Origin: Platanthera guangdongensis
Taxonomy: Eukaryota > Streptophyta > Magnoliopsida > Asparagales > Orchidaceae
Assembly: GCA_039583875.1 (NCBI GenBank)
Contig: CM077151.1
Location: 109,882,609 to 109,946,608 of the forward strand
Direction: 5' to 3'
DNA length: 64,000 nt
Positions 35,404 through 48,000 of this stretch are shown piece after piece. Made by a program: the position numbers and the translations under genes. Position 1 is the first letter of the stretch. Each line of letters begins with the position of its first letter. Under the pieces are notes generated by a model. That model saw only the letters and a program-made list of their open reading frames with translations. It was not told where the DNA came from and ran no database searches.

Positions 35404-37049
35404 AGAGCAAATCTGCTCTCAAAGAAAAATATGTTGCTCTAAAAGCAGACACCTCCAGAAATACAAAGGCTGCCTCCCCTGCTCCAGCTCCAGAGATTAG
35501 TGAAGAAGAAGAAACTTCTGAGCCTATTACCTCAGGCTCTGAGCTATCAGAAGGAGAGTTCTCACTGCTTTCACGTCAGTTCAAGAAATTCTTGAACAAG
35601 AAGAAGCAATGGAAAGGTAAGGATGCCTCTTATAGAAGATTACGACACGATGGTGATCGGCAAAGAAAAGGCTCAAGTAGCCATGACAGGTATTCCTCTA
35701 AACAGAACAAATATGTTTCGACTGACATCCTTTGCTATTATTGTAACAAGCCAGGTCACGTCATCGCCGACTGCCCTCACAAGAATAAGGAGGGTGGTAG
35801 AAAAGAAGAAAAGAAATCCTCATACAATAAGAAGAGGAAAGAGAAGAGCCTGATAGCCAAAAAGAGCAAGACTCTTAGTGACTCTGACTCATCTGAGTCA
35901 AGTGAAGAAGAAGCCTATTTTGGGCTTATGGCTCAAACAGATGACGATCAAGAGCCCCAGTTCACTGGGAAGGTAAATTCCCATACCCCTCTTTCAGATT
36001 CTGAAGTTTCTGAACATAATTGTGAGGATAGCTCCTCTAACGATGAGTCAGAACTAATGGCCCAGTACAAGGAGTTAATCATGGCTTACGACAAATGTCA
36101 TCGAGTCGTGAAGACTCAGGTTAAAGAGATCAAATCTCTAAAAGCCGAAGAGAGCATCTTGAGAGAGAAAGTCGCAAAGACTGACTCGCTCGAAGAAAAC
36201 TTCAATAATGCAATTGAAGAATATAACAAGGCTCTTGAGCACCTTGACCTCAAAGAGAAAATCATCAAGGAATTGGAAGCCCAACTTGCAGCTGAAAAGA
36301 AACTGGTTGAAAGTTTCTCGAAGCCCAAGACGGTTCTTCCATTCGTTGCTGAATTCTCAGCCAAGGCCAAAGGTGCCGGATTAGGCTATGAAGAAGCTCC
36401 TAGTAAATCCTCTAGGAGAAACAAGAATCAACGGAAGAATAAGGCCGCCAAAAAGGCCTTAGCCAAAGAGAAGGGGAAAGCCCCTCAAGATCAGACTACA
36501 TTCAAGAAAGTCATCTTTCCATCAAATGAGTTTGATTTTGACTCATTCTACGGGCACTTTGCTAGGCCTACCTATGTAGAGCCAAAGTCCCGCTATCAAG
36601 GATGGACTAAACCCTGAAACTTTGGCAAAAGTGTCTTTAAGGCACCTTATGAAGAAGTTATTCTTCAGAGCTATGGCCCTTTCAATCATGGGCATAACTT
36701 CAAGAAGGCACCAAAGATAAAGCCCGTTGTAGAAAAGCCTATAAAGGAGAAGAATCCATGTGATTGCCATCATCATGAGGCATCTTCCTCCACGAATGCT
36801 GCCCCTGCTAGACCACAATTCCAAAAGGTCAAGCAGGAGATCTTGAGGCAAAGATACAACAGATTTGACTGTTGGTACTGTGGCAAGGTTGGTCACTTCG
36901 CCATAGATTGTTGGTTCAATCCCAGAAATGCTGCAACCCCTCATGCTAGCAACATGAGAAAGACTGCTCATAATGCTAAAACTCGTAGGGGGAGTACTCT
37001 AACCCGAGACCAAGGACACAAACGTGTTTGGGTTCCTAAGGCAAATTGA
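35404..37049 (+). pseudogene. gag: Gag of element C, C-terminal part
   Basis: Continues the frame of 33439-33750 across the E insertion. It has an acidic/Ser segment and a first zinc knuckle CYYCNKPGHVIADC (about 35731-35772) that keeps all four ligands. A Lys/Ser/Glu-rich region and a coiled-coil-like stretch (about 36115-36310) follow. A stop at 36615 precedes the second knuckle CWYCGKVGHFAIDC (about 36870-36911), also with all ligands. The frame ends at 37047-37049. Better preserved than Gag of A, but split and with stops. Confidence 0.88.
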
Positions 37050-37055
37050 TTATGA

Positions 37056-40000
37056 TTGCGGGTATGTCCAAAGGCCAACAAAATGCCAATCTGGTATTTG
37101 GACAGCGGATGCTCTCGGCATATGACCGAGACTAGAAGCCTCATTCAGAACTTTACTTTAGTCGTGAACGGACCAAAGGTCATCTTTGGAGGTTCAGACC
37201 GTGGAATTACTAGAGGCTATGGTATGATTACTAACGACAATGTATCCTTCTCGGATGTGGCTTATGTCGAAAGATTGGAACACAATCTCATAAGAATTAG
37301 CCAACTCTACGATAAAGGATACATAGTTGAATTCCATGCTGATAAGTGCTTGATAAAATCCGTTGACAATATGGAAACGATTCTATCCGGCACTCGAAGC
37401 AGGAATATTTTATGTTTAAATTTCATTTGTATAGATTACTCTACACCAGTGTGTCTTTTAGCAAAAGATAGTGCGTCTCTTGGTGACCAATGACACAAGA
37501 GACTAGCACATATTAATTTCAAAACTATTAATAAATTATTTTCAATGAACTTAGTACGTGATGCCCCAAATGTCAAGTGCGTCAAAGATAGACCTTGTCA
37601 TGCATGCATAAAAGGCAAGCAAACAAGGGCTACCTCTAAAAGCGTTATTGGCAAAGACTCTAACAGATGTCTCCATCTATTGCTCATGGACTTGTTTGGT
37701 CCACTGCAAATTAGAAGTTTGAGAGGTAAGGATTATACGTTGGTAATTGTTGATGATTACTCGCGCTTTCCGTGGGTGTTCTTTCTGAAACACAAGTCAG
37801 ATACCTTCGACACCTTTAATAATTTTGTCAGGCAAGTCCAGAATGAATACAACTGCTCCATAGTCAAAATCAGAAGTGACAACGGAACAGAGATCAAATC
37901 TGGGGCCATGATAGAATTCTGTGAAAGCTTAGGTATCTTTCATGAGTTTTCCTCTCCTCGTACTCCACAACAGAACGGAGTGGCTAAGAGAAGGAACAGA
38001 ACACTCATAGAGGCATGCAGGACTATGTTGTGTGATGCTTCACTTCCGGAGTACTTCTGTGCTGAAGCCGTCAACACTGCATGCCACGTGCAAAATCGAG
38101 CACTCATAAATAAAAACCATGATAAGACACCTTACGAACTTCTAAAGGGCAGGAAGCCAACCATCTCATACTTTAGAATCTTTGGCTATAAATGCTTCAT
38201 ACTTAACAATGGTAAGTATCATACCACCAAGTTCAGCGAAAAGAGTTTTGAAGGTATTTTGTAGGTTATAGTAGCCATAGTAAGGCATATAGGATATTTA
38301 ATAGAAAAACCCTAGTGGTAGAAGAATCGATACATATTGTATTTGACGAGACGAGTTTGCTACAAAGCAACTCCTCTAGTGTGATCATTGAAGATGCAAG
38401 TGCAAAGCTGAAAGAAACTAGCTTGGATGAACCGTCCGAAGACAAAGGTGAAACGTTCATCAAGATCATCACTCCAACCCCTGTTGGACAGGCTGATGAT
38501 CAAGATGAGGAAGTCATCCAAGTTGAGGAAATCACTCCAGTGATTGAATATAATCCAGATGCAAGAACTTTATAGCTCAGACATCTGAAGGATCACCCCA
38601 TGGACCAGATCATAGGAGATCCCCGGGACGGTGTCAGAACTCGAAGAGGTATAACTAACAAGAATCTTTATTTAAGTTTTCTCTCGCAGGTTGAGCCAAA
38701 GAAGTTTGAGGAAGCAAACTCAGATGCATCGTGGATATTAGCAATGAAAGAAGAGCTAAATAAGTTCAAGCGCTGCAATGTTTGGAAGCTTGTTCCAAGA
38801 CCCAAAGGAAAGAACGTCATTAGAACGAAATGGGTCTACAGGAACAAAATGGACGAAGACGGGACGATCATAAAGAACAATGCCAGACTCGTCGCTAAAG
38901 GCTATCGTCAAGAAGAAGGAATCAACTTCGACCAGACGTATGCTCCAGTGGGAAGGCTGGAGGCAATAAGGTTGTTCCTAGCATATGCTGCATTCAAAGG
39001 CTTCACCGTCTATCAGATGGACGTGAAGTCTGCCTTCCTAAATGGTAACATAAAGGAGGAAGTGTATGTGAAACAACCTCCAGGTTTCGTTGATCCTAAC
39101 TTTCCTGATTATGTCTATTTCCTGCACAAGGCCCTATATGGTCTGAAACAAGCTCCTCGAGCTTGGTACGAGACGATGTCTAGCTTTCTACTTGAGAACA
39201 ATTTCGCTAGGGGAAAGATAGACAAGACATTATTTCTTAGGGAAATTAAAGGCAAGGTTTTGCTAGTACAAATCTATGTCGACGACATTATTTTTGGCCC
39301 TACAGACGACAACCTCTGCAAAAAGTTCTCAAAACTCATGCAAGGGAAGTTCGAAATAAGCAGTATGGGCGAGCTGAAGTATTTCTTAGGGATTTAGGTG
39401 AAACAATCTGAAGATGAAATTTTCATCTCGCAGACCAAGTTCACCAAAGAGCTGATTAAGAAATTCGGAATGGAGAGCGCAACCTCTATGAGGACTCCAA
39501 TAGGCTCAACTATGTCTCTAGACAAGGATGAAAAAGGGAAACCTTTTGATGAAACCAAGTACAGAAGCATAATTGGATCCTTGCTCTATCTTACTACTAG
39601 TAGACCCGACATAATATTTTCAACATGTGTCTATGCTAGATTTCAGGTGAACTCTAAGGAATCTCACTACGCTGCTGCAAAGCGGATTTTGAGATACCTT
39701 AAAGGCACACCAAATCTTGGATTATGGTACCCAAGAAGTAATGACAGCGACCTAATTGGTTTTTCAGATGCAGATTTTGCAGGAAGCAAAGATGACAGGA
39801 AAAGCACCTCCGGGACGTGCCAATTCTTTGGAAGAAGGCTAATCTCCTGGAGTAGTAAGAAGCAGAACTGTGTCGCAATCTCAACGGCCGAGTCAGAGTA
39901 CATCTCTGCAGACAGTTGCTATGCACAGTTACTTTGGATAAGGAATCAGTTCGAAGACTACAACATGAAGTTCAAGAATATCCCTCTGTTTTGCGACTCT

Positions 40001-40222
40001 TCCAGCGCAATTGCAATATCCAACAATCCAGTCTCGCACAGCCGGACAAAGCATATCGAGCTAAGGTATCATTTCATCCGGGAGCATGTAGAGCATGGGG
40101 ACATAGATCTCCAATATGTCTCCACAGACAGGCAAGTTGTAGATATCTTCACGAAGCCGCTGGACGAGACCAAGTTCTAATTCTTCAAAACTGAACTTGG
40201 GATGCTCAACAAGGAAGATTAG
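37056..40222 (+). pseudogene. pol: Pol of element C (PR-IN-RT-RH), broken
   Basis: Protease [13 protein letters not shown] (about 37092-37130); GAG-pre-integrase (about 37491-37620); integrase (37680-38010, with MDLFGP and RSDNGTE); RT (38740-39390) with YVDD at 39275-39286; RNase H (about 39760-40010; DADFAG, STAESEY, CDSSSA). Defects: a TGA at 37491 where Trp is expected, a one-base frameshift near 38255-38262, a TAG at 39395 where Gln is expected, and a TAA at 40178. The third catalytic acid of integrase is Lys (VAKRRNR instead of VAERKNR). Gag and pol share one frame up to the frameshift. Confidence 0.9.
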
Positions 40223-40316
40223 AGAAGTTTGGATTTCATGAAAGCAAAGGAAATTAAAAGGTTAGTCAAAATCTGGCTTTTCAAAGTTTTCTTCTTTCTT
40301 TGACTCAAGTTAGACC

Positions 40317-40740
40317 TGACCTACTCGAGTACGCTAAGTACCTACTCGAGTACTTAAAGGACCTACTTGAGTAGTCCTTTAACATACTCGAGTAAGGCAA
40401 TTAATGTACTCGTGTAGTACACTTCATCTACTCGAGTGAGTCAATTCTTCTACTCGAGTCATTGCAGATTCTCCTACTCGAGTACCTTCTATAGACCTAC
40501 TCGAGTACCTTCTATAGACCTACTCGAGTAACTCCTATAGACCTACTCGAGTAACTCCCTATATACTCGAGTACTTCCTTTACCTCTCGTGAATATGCCT
40601 CTTGGCTTTCAAATTTTCTTATGCCTCCGTTTCTTTTTAAGTTATTTCCTTCTCGATGATTAGACATAAACCTAGGGTTTTATAAGTTCGAAATTCCAAA
40701 AATCACTCTACACGAAATCAATTCCAATCACTCGAGTACC
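40317..40740. repeat. ACTCGAGTA palindrome array between pol and ORF3 of element C
   Basis: About thirteen copies of TACTCGAGTA or near variants at 40317-40600 and one more at 40731. Same motif as in the LTR of this element. TTTTATAAG (40678-40686) lies after the main array and about 145 bp before the ORF3 ATG. The 600-bp spacer shows nothing else. Confidence 0.9.
40678..40686 (+). promoter_or_regulatory. TATA-like box upstream of ORF3 in element C
   Basis: TTTTATAAG follows the palindrome array and precedes the ORF3 ATG (40828), mimicking the array-TATA layout of the LTR. Candidate internal promoter; inference from position. Confidence 0.4.
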
Positions 40741-40827
40741 CGTCCGTCGCTTCATCTTCATTCGAGAAACTGCACAGCCGCGACTGTTCCTCTTCCCCCC
40801 GACAGAGCTTTTCTCATTTTCTGGATC

Positions 40828-42022
40828 ATGGCCGCCGTCTCCAAGATTGGTGTAGGTTCGGAGCTTGTTACCACCGGGATTGCCGAGCTTTCAGATGATT
40901 TCCACAACTTACTGGTTCTTCTAGATACCGCCGGACTTTCCTTCGCTCTCCAAGAACCCTGCCAGACTCTCTTCCCGGAGGTAGCCGAATTCTTTTCCAA
41001 TCTGAAGGTCAAGCAACATGGCAATGTTCTGAAATCCAAGGTACAAGGTCTGAAAATTAAACTTACTACGACAAGTATCTCTCAACTCCTCCGTCTGCCA
41101 GTAATCACTGCAGCCGACAAACTCGATGAAGAAGATTCCCACAGAACCTGCTTGTTCTGTGGGATTTCGCCTGAAGTACAGTCTATCAAATGATCAGACA
41201 TGAACGCAGAAGGAAAATTTCTGGTTGATGTTATTGGAAAGATTTTGCTGTGCAAGACCAACTCCATAAGAGACATTCCATTGTATTTCTTCGACATAAT
41301 GCAAGCCATTGTCTACCACAAGAAATTCCAATTTGGCATGCTGATTCTGGATAAAATCAAGGATAGTTTAAAATCCCCCAACTACGCCAGAATAATCTCT
41401 CTGCTATTCCATAAAATAAATCCTCAGGTATTCGACTTCTCCAAAGGGACCCCTCTTCATCACATGAAGAAGGTCTCCATTTCTTCTATTCAGAGATGGG
41501 AGCTCAAACTGAAGAATCCTGCCCAAGCTGCTAAGCACTCAGAAGTTCCAGCAGATCCAGCATTAGAAGACAGGACTCCATCTCCCTCTCCTCATCATGT
41601 GGCCAGCTCCTCTGGTGCACCAAGTGAGGGGGAGCCTGCTACTTCTACCTCAGTCAGGAAGCCCTCCCCTCAGCCAACAATTTCTTCCCTACCTCATACA
41701 CCTCAAACTCCAGCAACACCTTCAGATCAGATACCTCAAGAATCCCTTCTCTCAACAGCTGCTGCCATAGATGCAATGATTGCTGAACTCTCTGAAGAAG
41801 TGCTGCATATTCCTCCTCCTCCTCTATCTACTCCAGCTCCATCCTCTGAATGTCACAAGGACTCAACTCCAGCACAATCTCCTGAACCTTCTCCAGCCAG
41901 GACTCCAGCCAAATCTCTTGATGCTCACAAAGACCAGCAAGACACAATTCTTATTTCTGATGAGCCCTCTCCAGAGCTAGCAGAAGCTCCTCTCAGAAAC
42001 CTAAATTTCTCTCTCCCTCAGG
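40828..42022 (+). pseudogene. Third ORF of element C, truncated by gypsy F
   Basis: ATG at 40828 (MAAVSKIGVG). One in-frame TGA at 41191 is the only nonsense codon; the frame is then open to the F insertion at 42023. It shares a core with ORF3 of A and G: KSKVQGLKIKLT, then EGKFLVDVIGKILLCK, then SPNYARIISLL. After the core comes a Pro/Ser/Thr-rich low-complexity tail (about 41530-42010). The C-terminal part is outside the window. No signal peptide is evident. Function unknown; it occupies the position where SIRE elements carry an env-like gene. Confidence 0.78.
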
Positions 42023-44964
42023 TGTAACACCTCCCCTATAATGACCGTATAATATGGGTCCGGCCGGGCCCCCACAACATACACATGCCACAGCTTCAGT
42101 ATTATAAAATGATATAGCTACCCAAACTCAAAATTCACAACAGAACACAGCGGAAATAACCAAAGAGACTAGAAGTTATCCACGCCAACAAGAGTAACAA
42201 AATGGCCTTAAGGCCTTCAAACAAGAGTGAATCCAAACTCAAATAATACATCAGTCCTGAAAGTGTATAAGCACACCTAGTCTACCTCGGCATGCAAGCC
42301 GGTCACCAAGGGAATCAAAACATACAATGTCATAAAGAGTAGAGCTACAGCAAAAAAGTTAACACTTCATGAGGCTTAGGCCTTTCTGGCCAGCGAGCTA
42401 GCTCCTGCTTGCGATCCTTGCCCTGTAAAAATTATTAGTAACGTGGGTCAGCAAAGGCTGACCTCAAACTGTGTAACAAATACATCTCCTCCCGGCCGCC
42501 CCTAACGGACCCTGGGGTATTCCTCCAACCTGCAAGTTAGCACTTCGTATGCAATAATCATAAGCAAAAAAAGAAAGTAAGGAAACAAGCTTGGATGTTT
42601 CAAACATCATACATGTTCTCTATTGTTGAGCATATAATAATAGGGCTTACTATGCAGCATGAATGCAACACCCGGGCTTCACCCAAGGCACCCTATAGCA
42701 TATGCATCTAGCACAACATCACATCATTTGGGTACTCATCATTTCCCCAATGGTATAAAGCCGCAAACACAAAGGGGAACCACAATCCCCCAATGACATA
42801 CAAGCCGCCACACGGAACTCTTGCCAAGGCCCCACCCGCTCACGGTCGCAGACCCGGGCTTGCTGGCAAACTCTGACTTCTCATGTCAGGATTCCGTTCA
42901 ACACACAAACCGATTCGAAGAACCCTTGCTGGACCCCACACGCTCATGGCCTCATTGCCCGGGCTTGTCCCATGCTCAGCGTTCTCGTCAGTCTCACACA
43001 AATGGGACTAGTCTCGCCGGGACACTTTCCACACATGACTTGCAGGTCACGGGATAGCCAGCCGACCACGGAGACACAGCCATGCCTTGGCACATCACTA
43101 ACCAAGATATTTCCTCAATAATCCCTCATACGTACTGCAGCATTCCCGCGCATCAAGGAAACCATCTACCACTCATGCGGAGCTAACCTTGTTCACCAGG
43201 GAAACCATCTACCGCCAATGAGGAGCTAACCTTGTCCAGTACCGGCCACACGTCCTCATGCAAAATAAATGGAAGAGCATCACAAACAACACGAACATCA
43301 CAAACGGCCCCTTGCCGCAGCGGATTTCTACGAATCCTTAAACCTCGTATGCAACATCACCGAGTCGGAGTAACGGTCGCGACTACGGCTTCACCCACCA
43401 TGCCTAATCCACTAACGGAGCGGATCTCTAATGCAAAAATCATGCCGAGGACGGACTCAATCGACCCGGAGTTTCCTCTTGAACCTTGGCGACCCAAACC
43501 CCTCTCCTTTGAGTGTTTGGTGCCCAAAAACTAGAAAAAAAAAAGATGCTAAAACATGCATCCTAAAACCGAGAGGAGAAGTGTCGTTACCTTACGACTC
43601 CTCTTCCTAGCCATGGAAAAATAGCCTTATGAAAGTCTAAAATATGATCTCAAGAGCAATGTGTCCTCTAATTTGACATTTCTTTATGCAAAATTGTAAA
43701 TTAAAAACTTGATCAAATATAAACTATAAAAAGAATAGAAGATATGACATGACTTACGCTTTCAACAGTAATTGAAATTTTGAATATGGTTTTTGCTTGA
43801 TTAAGCATGAAGAATATAATTTAACTTTTATATTTTGTTTGATAAGTATTAACTATTTTATTATTTGCTACTTAAGAAAAAGGGAAAAAATGATGATTCC
43901 TACGAAGGTTTCAAAGGCAACAAATTTGCTACTTATAGAACCCGCATAGTCTGATAGTCACAAGAAGAAAACTGTGGGTTTGAAATAAAAGCAACTATCA
44001 AAGTACTTTGGTTCCATAGTTAGTGGCAAACGGTTCAATAAAACATAAATATGGATCAGACATCATAATAAGTACTTGAAAGCTAATAAAGAATGACTCA
44101 AGTTGACAATAGAACATATCATAAGAAAAAGATGCCTTATGAAACTACATGTTATGACTAGTGGATGTTTTGTTTGATAAGGTTTTTTAGCTACCAATTC
44201 ATATCACAAAGTAGTTAATCACTTACTAAGATTGAATTAAACTGGATATGAATCTTGAATTAAACTACAGTTCATTAAATTAAAGTACATACTAAAATTG
44301 ATTAGTTTTCATTGTGCATGCATTTTAATAATTTCCTTATTAGCCAATTTGAAAGTTTTAGGCCATATTAATGTCTTACATCTCACAAAAAGATGCAATA
44401 AAAAGTATCTATATTCACTTATCTAAATTGTACATCATTCAACAACATGTTAAGGTTGACATGTATTTTCATTACCCGTCAATTTTAGGCCATAATGGTC
44501 AGATGATTATTCTGATAGCAGTCATTAACATTAATCTAAATAAACAAAGAAAGAGACAATGTTAACATACTCTGAGTCAGTTTCCTCATCAATCATACAT
44601 AACAGTTCTTCTTCATTCTTCTCCTCAGTCATAGTCTGTTAAAAAGATTCACTTAAAAAATGTTAAGAAAAAACGTGAATGTTACATAAAAGTCAAACTA
44701 AGCCCCAATGAAATGTTGGGAAAAGAGAAATTTTTATTTTAAAATTTTGCTATAAACAGAAAAGGACATTTTGTTAGTTAATCTTGTGTGTATCTATAAA
44801 TGTACAACATATAATTTGATGTACTAGATATGAATCTTGAATTAAACTACAGTTCATTGAATGATACCGTTTACTAAAGATCTGAAACCAATTTTCCTTC
44901 TCAGCTAAGACCCAAACTTGGCCAGAAACGCTGGTCGTCCCTCTACAAATTTTGGGGCGTTACA
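42023..44964 (-). repeat. 3' LTR of element F, carrying foreign AT-rich DNA
   Basis: Matches 49725-49859 plus 62040 to about 63516 of the 5' LTR, up to 'ccatgg(a/g)(a/g)aaatagc'. Then the two LTRs part company: this copy continues with about 1.25 kb of AT-rich sequence (about 43628-44880) before the LTR end (about 44881-44964). An imperfect tandem repeat with GGAAACCATCTACC lies at about 43157-43235. Confidence 0.85.
43628..44880. other. AT-rich segment unique to the 3' LTR of F, possible captured DNA
   Basis: Absent from the other LTR at the same position. Composition is far more AT-rich than the rest of the LTR. It holds a 32-bp direct repeat (44245-44276 and 44827-44858). On the minus strand a possible 65-nt exon (44571-44635) starts after TTTTTAACAG and ends at GTATGTTAAC; it would encode an acidic peptide starting MTEEKNEEELL. 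Another donor-like GCGTAAGTC lies at 43751-43759. No terminal inverted repeats or clear Helitron ends were seen. Captured host DNA or a small unrecognised insertion are both possible. Confidence 0.45.
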
Positions 44965-44980
44965 ACTCTCTCCCCCTTAA
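44965..44980 (-). other. Polypurine tract of element F
   Basis: The complement of ACTCTCTCCCCCTTAA gives a purine run directly before the 3' LTR. Confidence 0.8.
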
Positions 44981-45022
44981 AAGAATTTCGTCCCGAAATT
45001 ACAAAGCAAAAGGGAACACAAC

Positions 45023-48000
45023 TTAAATGGTACCTGATTTGAAGAGCTCTGGATACTCTTCTAGCATGGCTTGTTCTCGCTCCCAAGAGTGCTCCTCACG
45101 ACCGCAGTTGTCCTATCGGACTTTCACGAGTTTATCATCTTTATTCCGCAACTGCCGAGTCTCCGAATCCTCTATAGCAAATGGACGGACTCGCGTCCTC
45201 AAGTCTTCCTCTATCGGCACCGATGCCGGCTCGATCACCACACTAGCCTCCACCAAGGCTTTCCTCAAGATGGAGACATGGAAGACGTCGTGCAATCCAC
45301 TCAGCTCCGCGGACAACGCCAACCGATATGTTGTTTCTCCCACCCGTTCAACAACTTCAAAAGGCCCCAAAAACCTTGGACTCAACTTCTTGAGTCGGCG
45401 AATCCGTGAGACGCCTTTGAACGGCTTGATCTTCAAATAGACCCAATCACCTACCGCAAACTCCAACTTCCTGTGACGAGCATTAAAGTATTTTGCTTGC
45501 CGGTCTTGCGCCACCTACATACGCTCTTGAATGGTCCGTACTAACTCACAAGCGTCAACTACCACCTCCTTTCCCAAAATTTTGGTGTCTCCCGCCTCTG
45601 TACAAGACATCGGTGTTCGACACCGTCTCCCATACAAAGCTTCGTATGGCGCCATTTTTATACTTGCTTGATAACTGTTATTGTACGCGAATTCCACCAT
45701 GAAGAGGTGATCCTCCCACTTCTTGCCGAAGTCAAGAATGCACATTCTCAGCATATCCTCCATAGTACGGTTCTTTCTTTCGGTTTGCCCGTCAGTTTGA
45801 GGATGGAACGTCGTACTGAACTTTAGCTTCATGCTCAAACTCTTCTGAACCAATCTCCAGTCCTTGGAGGTAAACTGTCCATCTCGATCGCTGACTATGT
45901 TCTTATGAATCCCATGCAGTCGCACAATGTTGCGAACATACAACTCCACCAGCTTCTCCACGCTGTCCTCCTTCCGATTTGGGATGAAGTGGGCCACCTT
46001 GGTTAAGAGATCCACGATCACCCAAATAGCATCATTACCCTGCTGTGATCTAGGCAGACCATGTATAAAATCCATGGAGATGTCATAAAATTTCCACTCA
46101 GGGATTGGAAGGGGCTTCAGGAACCCGCCCGGCTTCTGACATTCGGCCTTCACCAAGGCGCAAGTTTGGCAACGATTCACATACAAAGCTACGTCCCGCT
46201 TCAGCCCCGGCCACCAAAAGGATTTCTTCATATCCAAGTACATCTTTGTACTGCCCGGGTGAATGGAGTACTTTGTGAAGTGAGCCTCAAACATCAACTC
46301 CTAACGGAGCTTGCCGAACTGCGGTATACAAACCCTTCCGTCGTTCCTCAGAATCCCATCAATCATCTCCCAGGCGCTGCTCTCGCCCTCTTGAGCCTCC
46401 ATCACATATGGTTGAAACTCCACATCCAACCGAGTCGCGCTGGACTCACCTCTCGCCACACATTCCAAACTAAGGGACTCCCATTCCCATACAAACCGCT
46501 CATCATGATCTTCGATCCAATTCCCTTGCCCCGAGTACTTTCTACTCAAGGCATCCGCCACCACATTGGCTTTACCTGGCGTATACTGAATCGCCACCTC
46601 GTAGTCTCCAAGAAACTCAACCCACCTGCATTGCCGCATGTTCAAGTCCTTTTGATCCAAGAGATACTTCAGGCTTTTATGATCCGTGAAGATCTCCACC
46701 TTTGCACCATACACATAATGTCGCCATATTTTCAACGCAAAAATTACCGCCGCCAACTCCAAGTCATGGACGGGGTAATTCCTCTCATGAGGCTTCAGCT
46801 GTCTAGACCCAAAAGCTATCACCTTGCCATGTTGCACCAAAACGCAACCCAAACCGCATCCCGATGCGTCACTGAAGATCTGAAATCCCTCGGTCCCTTG
46901 CGGTAGACTTAGGATTGGAGTCATCATCAGTCTCTCCTTCAGTGCCTCAAATGCTTGACTGCACTCTTGAGTCCACACAAACTTATGATCTTTACGAGTG
47001 AGTGAGGTGAGAGGTAGAGCTATCCGCAAAAACTTCTCCACGAATCTCCTGTAATACCCGACTAGTCCAAGAAAACTTCGGACTTCCGCCACGGTCCTCA
47101 AAACTGGCCAATCTCTGATGGCTTCCACTTTTGTTGGATCCACTGCCACCCCATCCCCACTAATCACGTGGCCCAAAAATGCCACCTTCGCTAGCCAGAA
47201 CTTGCACTTTGAGAACTTTGCATACAACTGATTCTCCCTCAACACTTGCAAGACGACTCTAAAGTGGGTCTCATGCTCCACTTCCGATTTGGAATACACC
47301 AAGATGTCATCAATGAAGACAACCACAAAAGTATCCAAGTATTCCCTAAATACTCGATTCAGAAGGTCCATGAACACAGATGGCGCGTTCGTCAGCCCGA
47401 ACAGCATCACCGAATACTCAAAGTGTCTGTACCTCGTACCAAAGGCAGTCTTGGGTATGTCCTCGTCCCGAATTCGCAACTGATAATAGCCTGACTTCAA
47501 GTCCAATTTTGAGTACACCACCGACCCCACCAATATGTCGAACAAGTCGTCTATCCGAGGAATCAGATACTTATTCTTAACGGTCAGTTTATTCAGCTCT
47601 CGGTAGTCTATGCACAGCCGCATACTACCGTCTTTCTTCTTTACAAACAACACCGGCGCGCTCCACGGCGAATAACTGGGTCTGATATAACCTTGATCCA
47701 ACAGTTCCTGTAACTGTACTTTTAGTTCAGCCAACTCCTTTGGTGCCATCCTAAACGGAGGACGTGACACCGGTCCTAGCCTCCGACACTAACTCGATCG
47801 AGAAGTCGATCTCCCGCCGAGGAGGCGAGCCAGGGAGTTCATTCGGAAACACATCCTTGAACTCTGCCACTACGGGCACTTCCTTAATAGACAACTAGGA
47901 GAGGCAAACCTCCAATAACGCGACCAGCGCTACACCACCCTGGTTAACCGCCCGCATCAATTGCATGGCCGAAATCAGGGAATAGGTCACTCCACAAAGG

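Larger units (their letters stand above)
31014..42022 (+). mobile_element. Element C: SIRE-type copia retrotransposon, interrupted by E and F
   Basis: 5' LTR, primer site, gag (split by solo LTR E), pol, palindrome-rich spacer and ORF3, which is cut at 42022/42023 by gypsy F. The rest of ORF3 and the 3' LTR should lie right of F, outside the window. It is inserted in the right LTR of element I. Confidence 0.92.

Noticed and set aside
43232..43534. 100-codon ORF repeated at 63119-63421
   Set aside because: Same LTR segment of gypsy F in both copies; the frame is short, Thr/Ser-rich and without a recognisable domain. Conservation is explained by LTR identity.
46061..46906. 281-codon plus-strand ORF
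   Set aside because: It is the antisense shadow of the RNase H/integrase region of gypsy F, whose minus-strand motifs are unmistakable.
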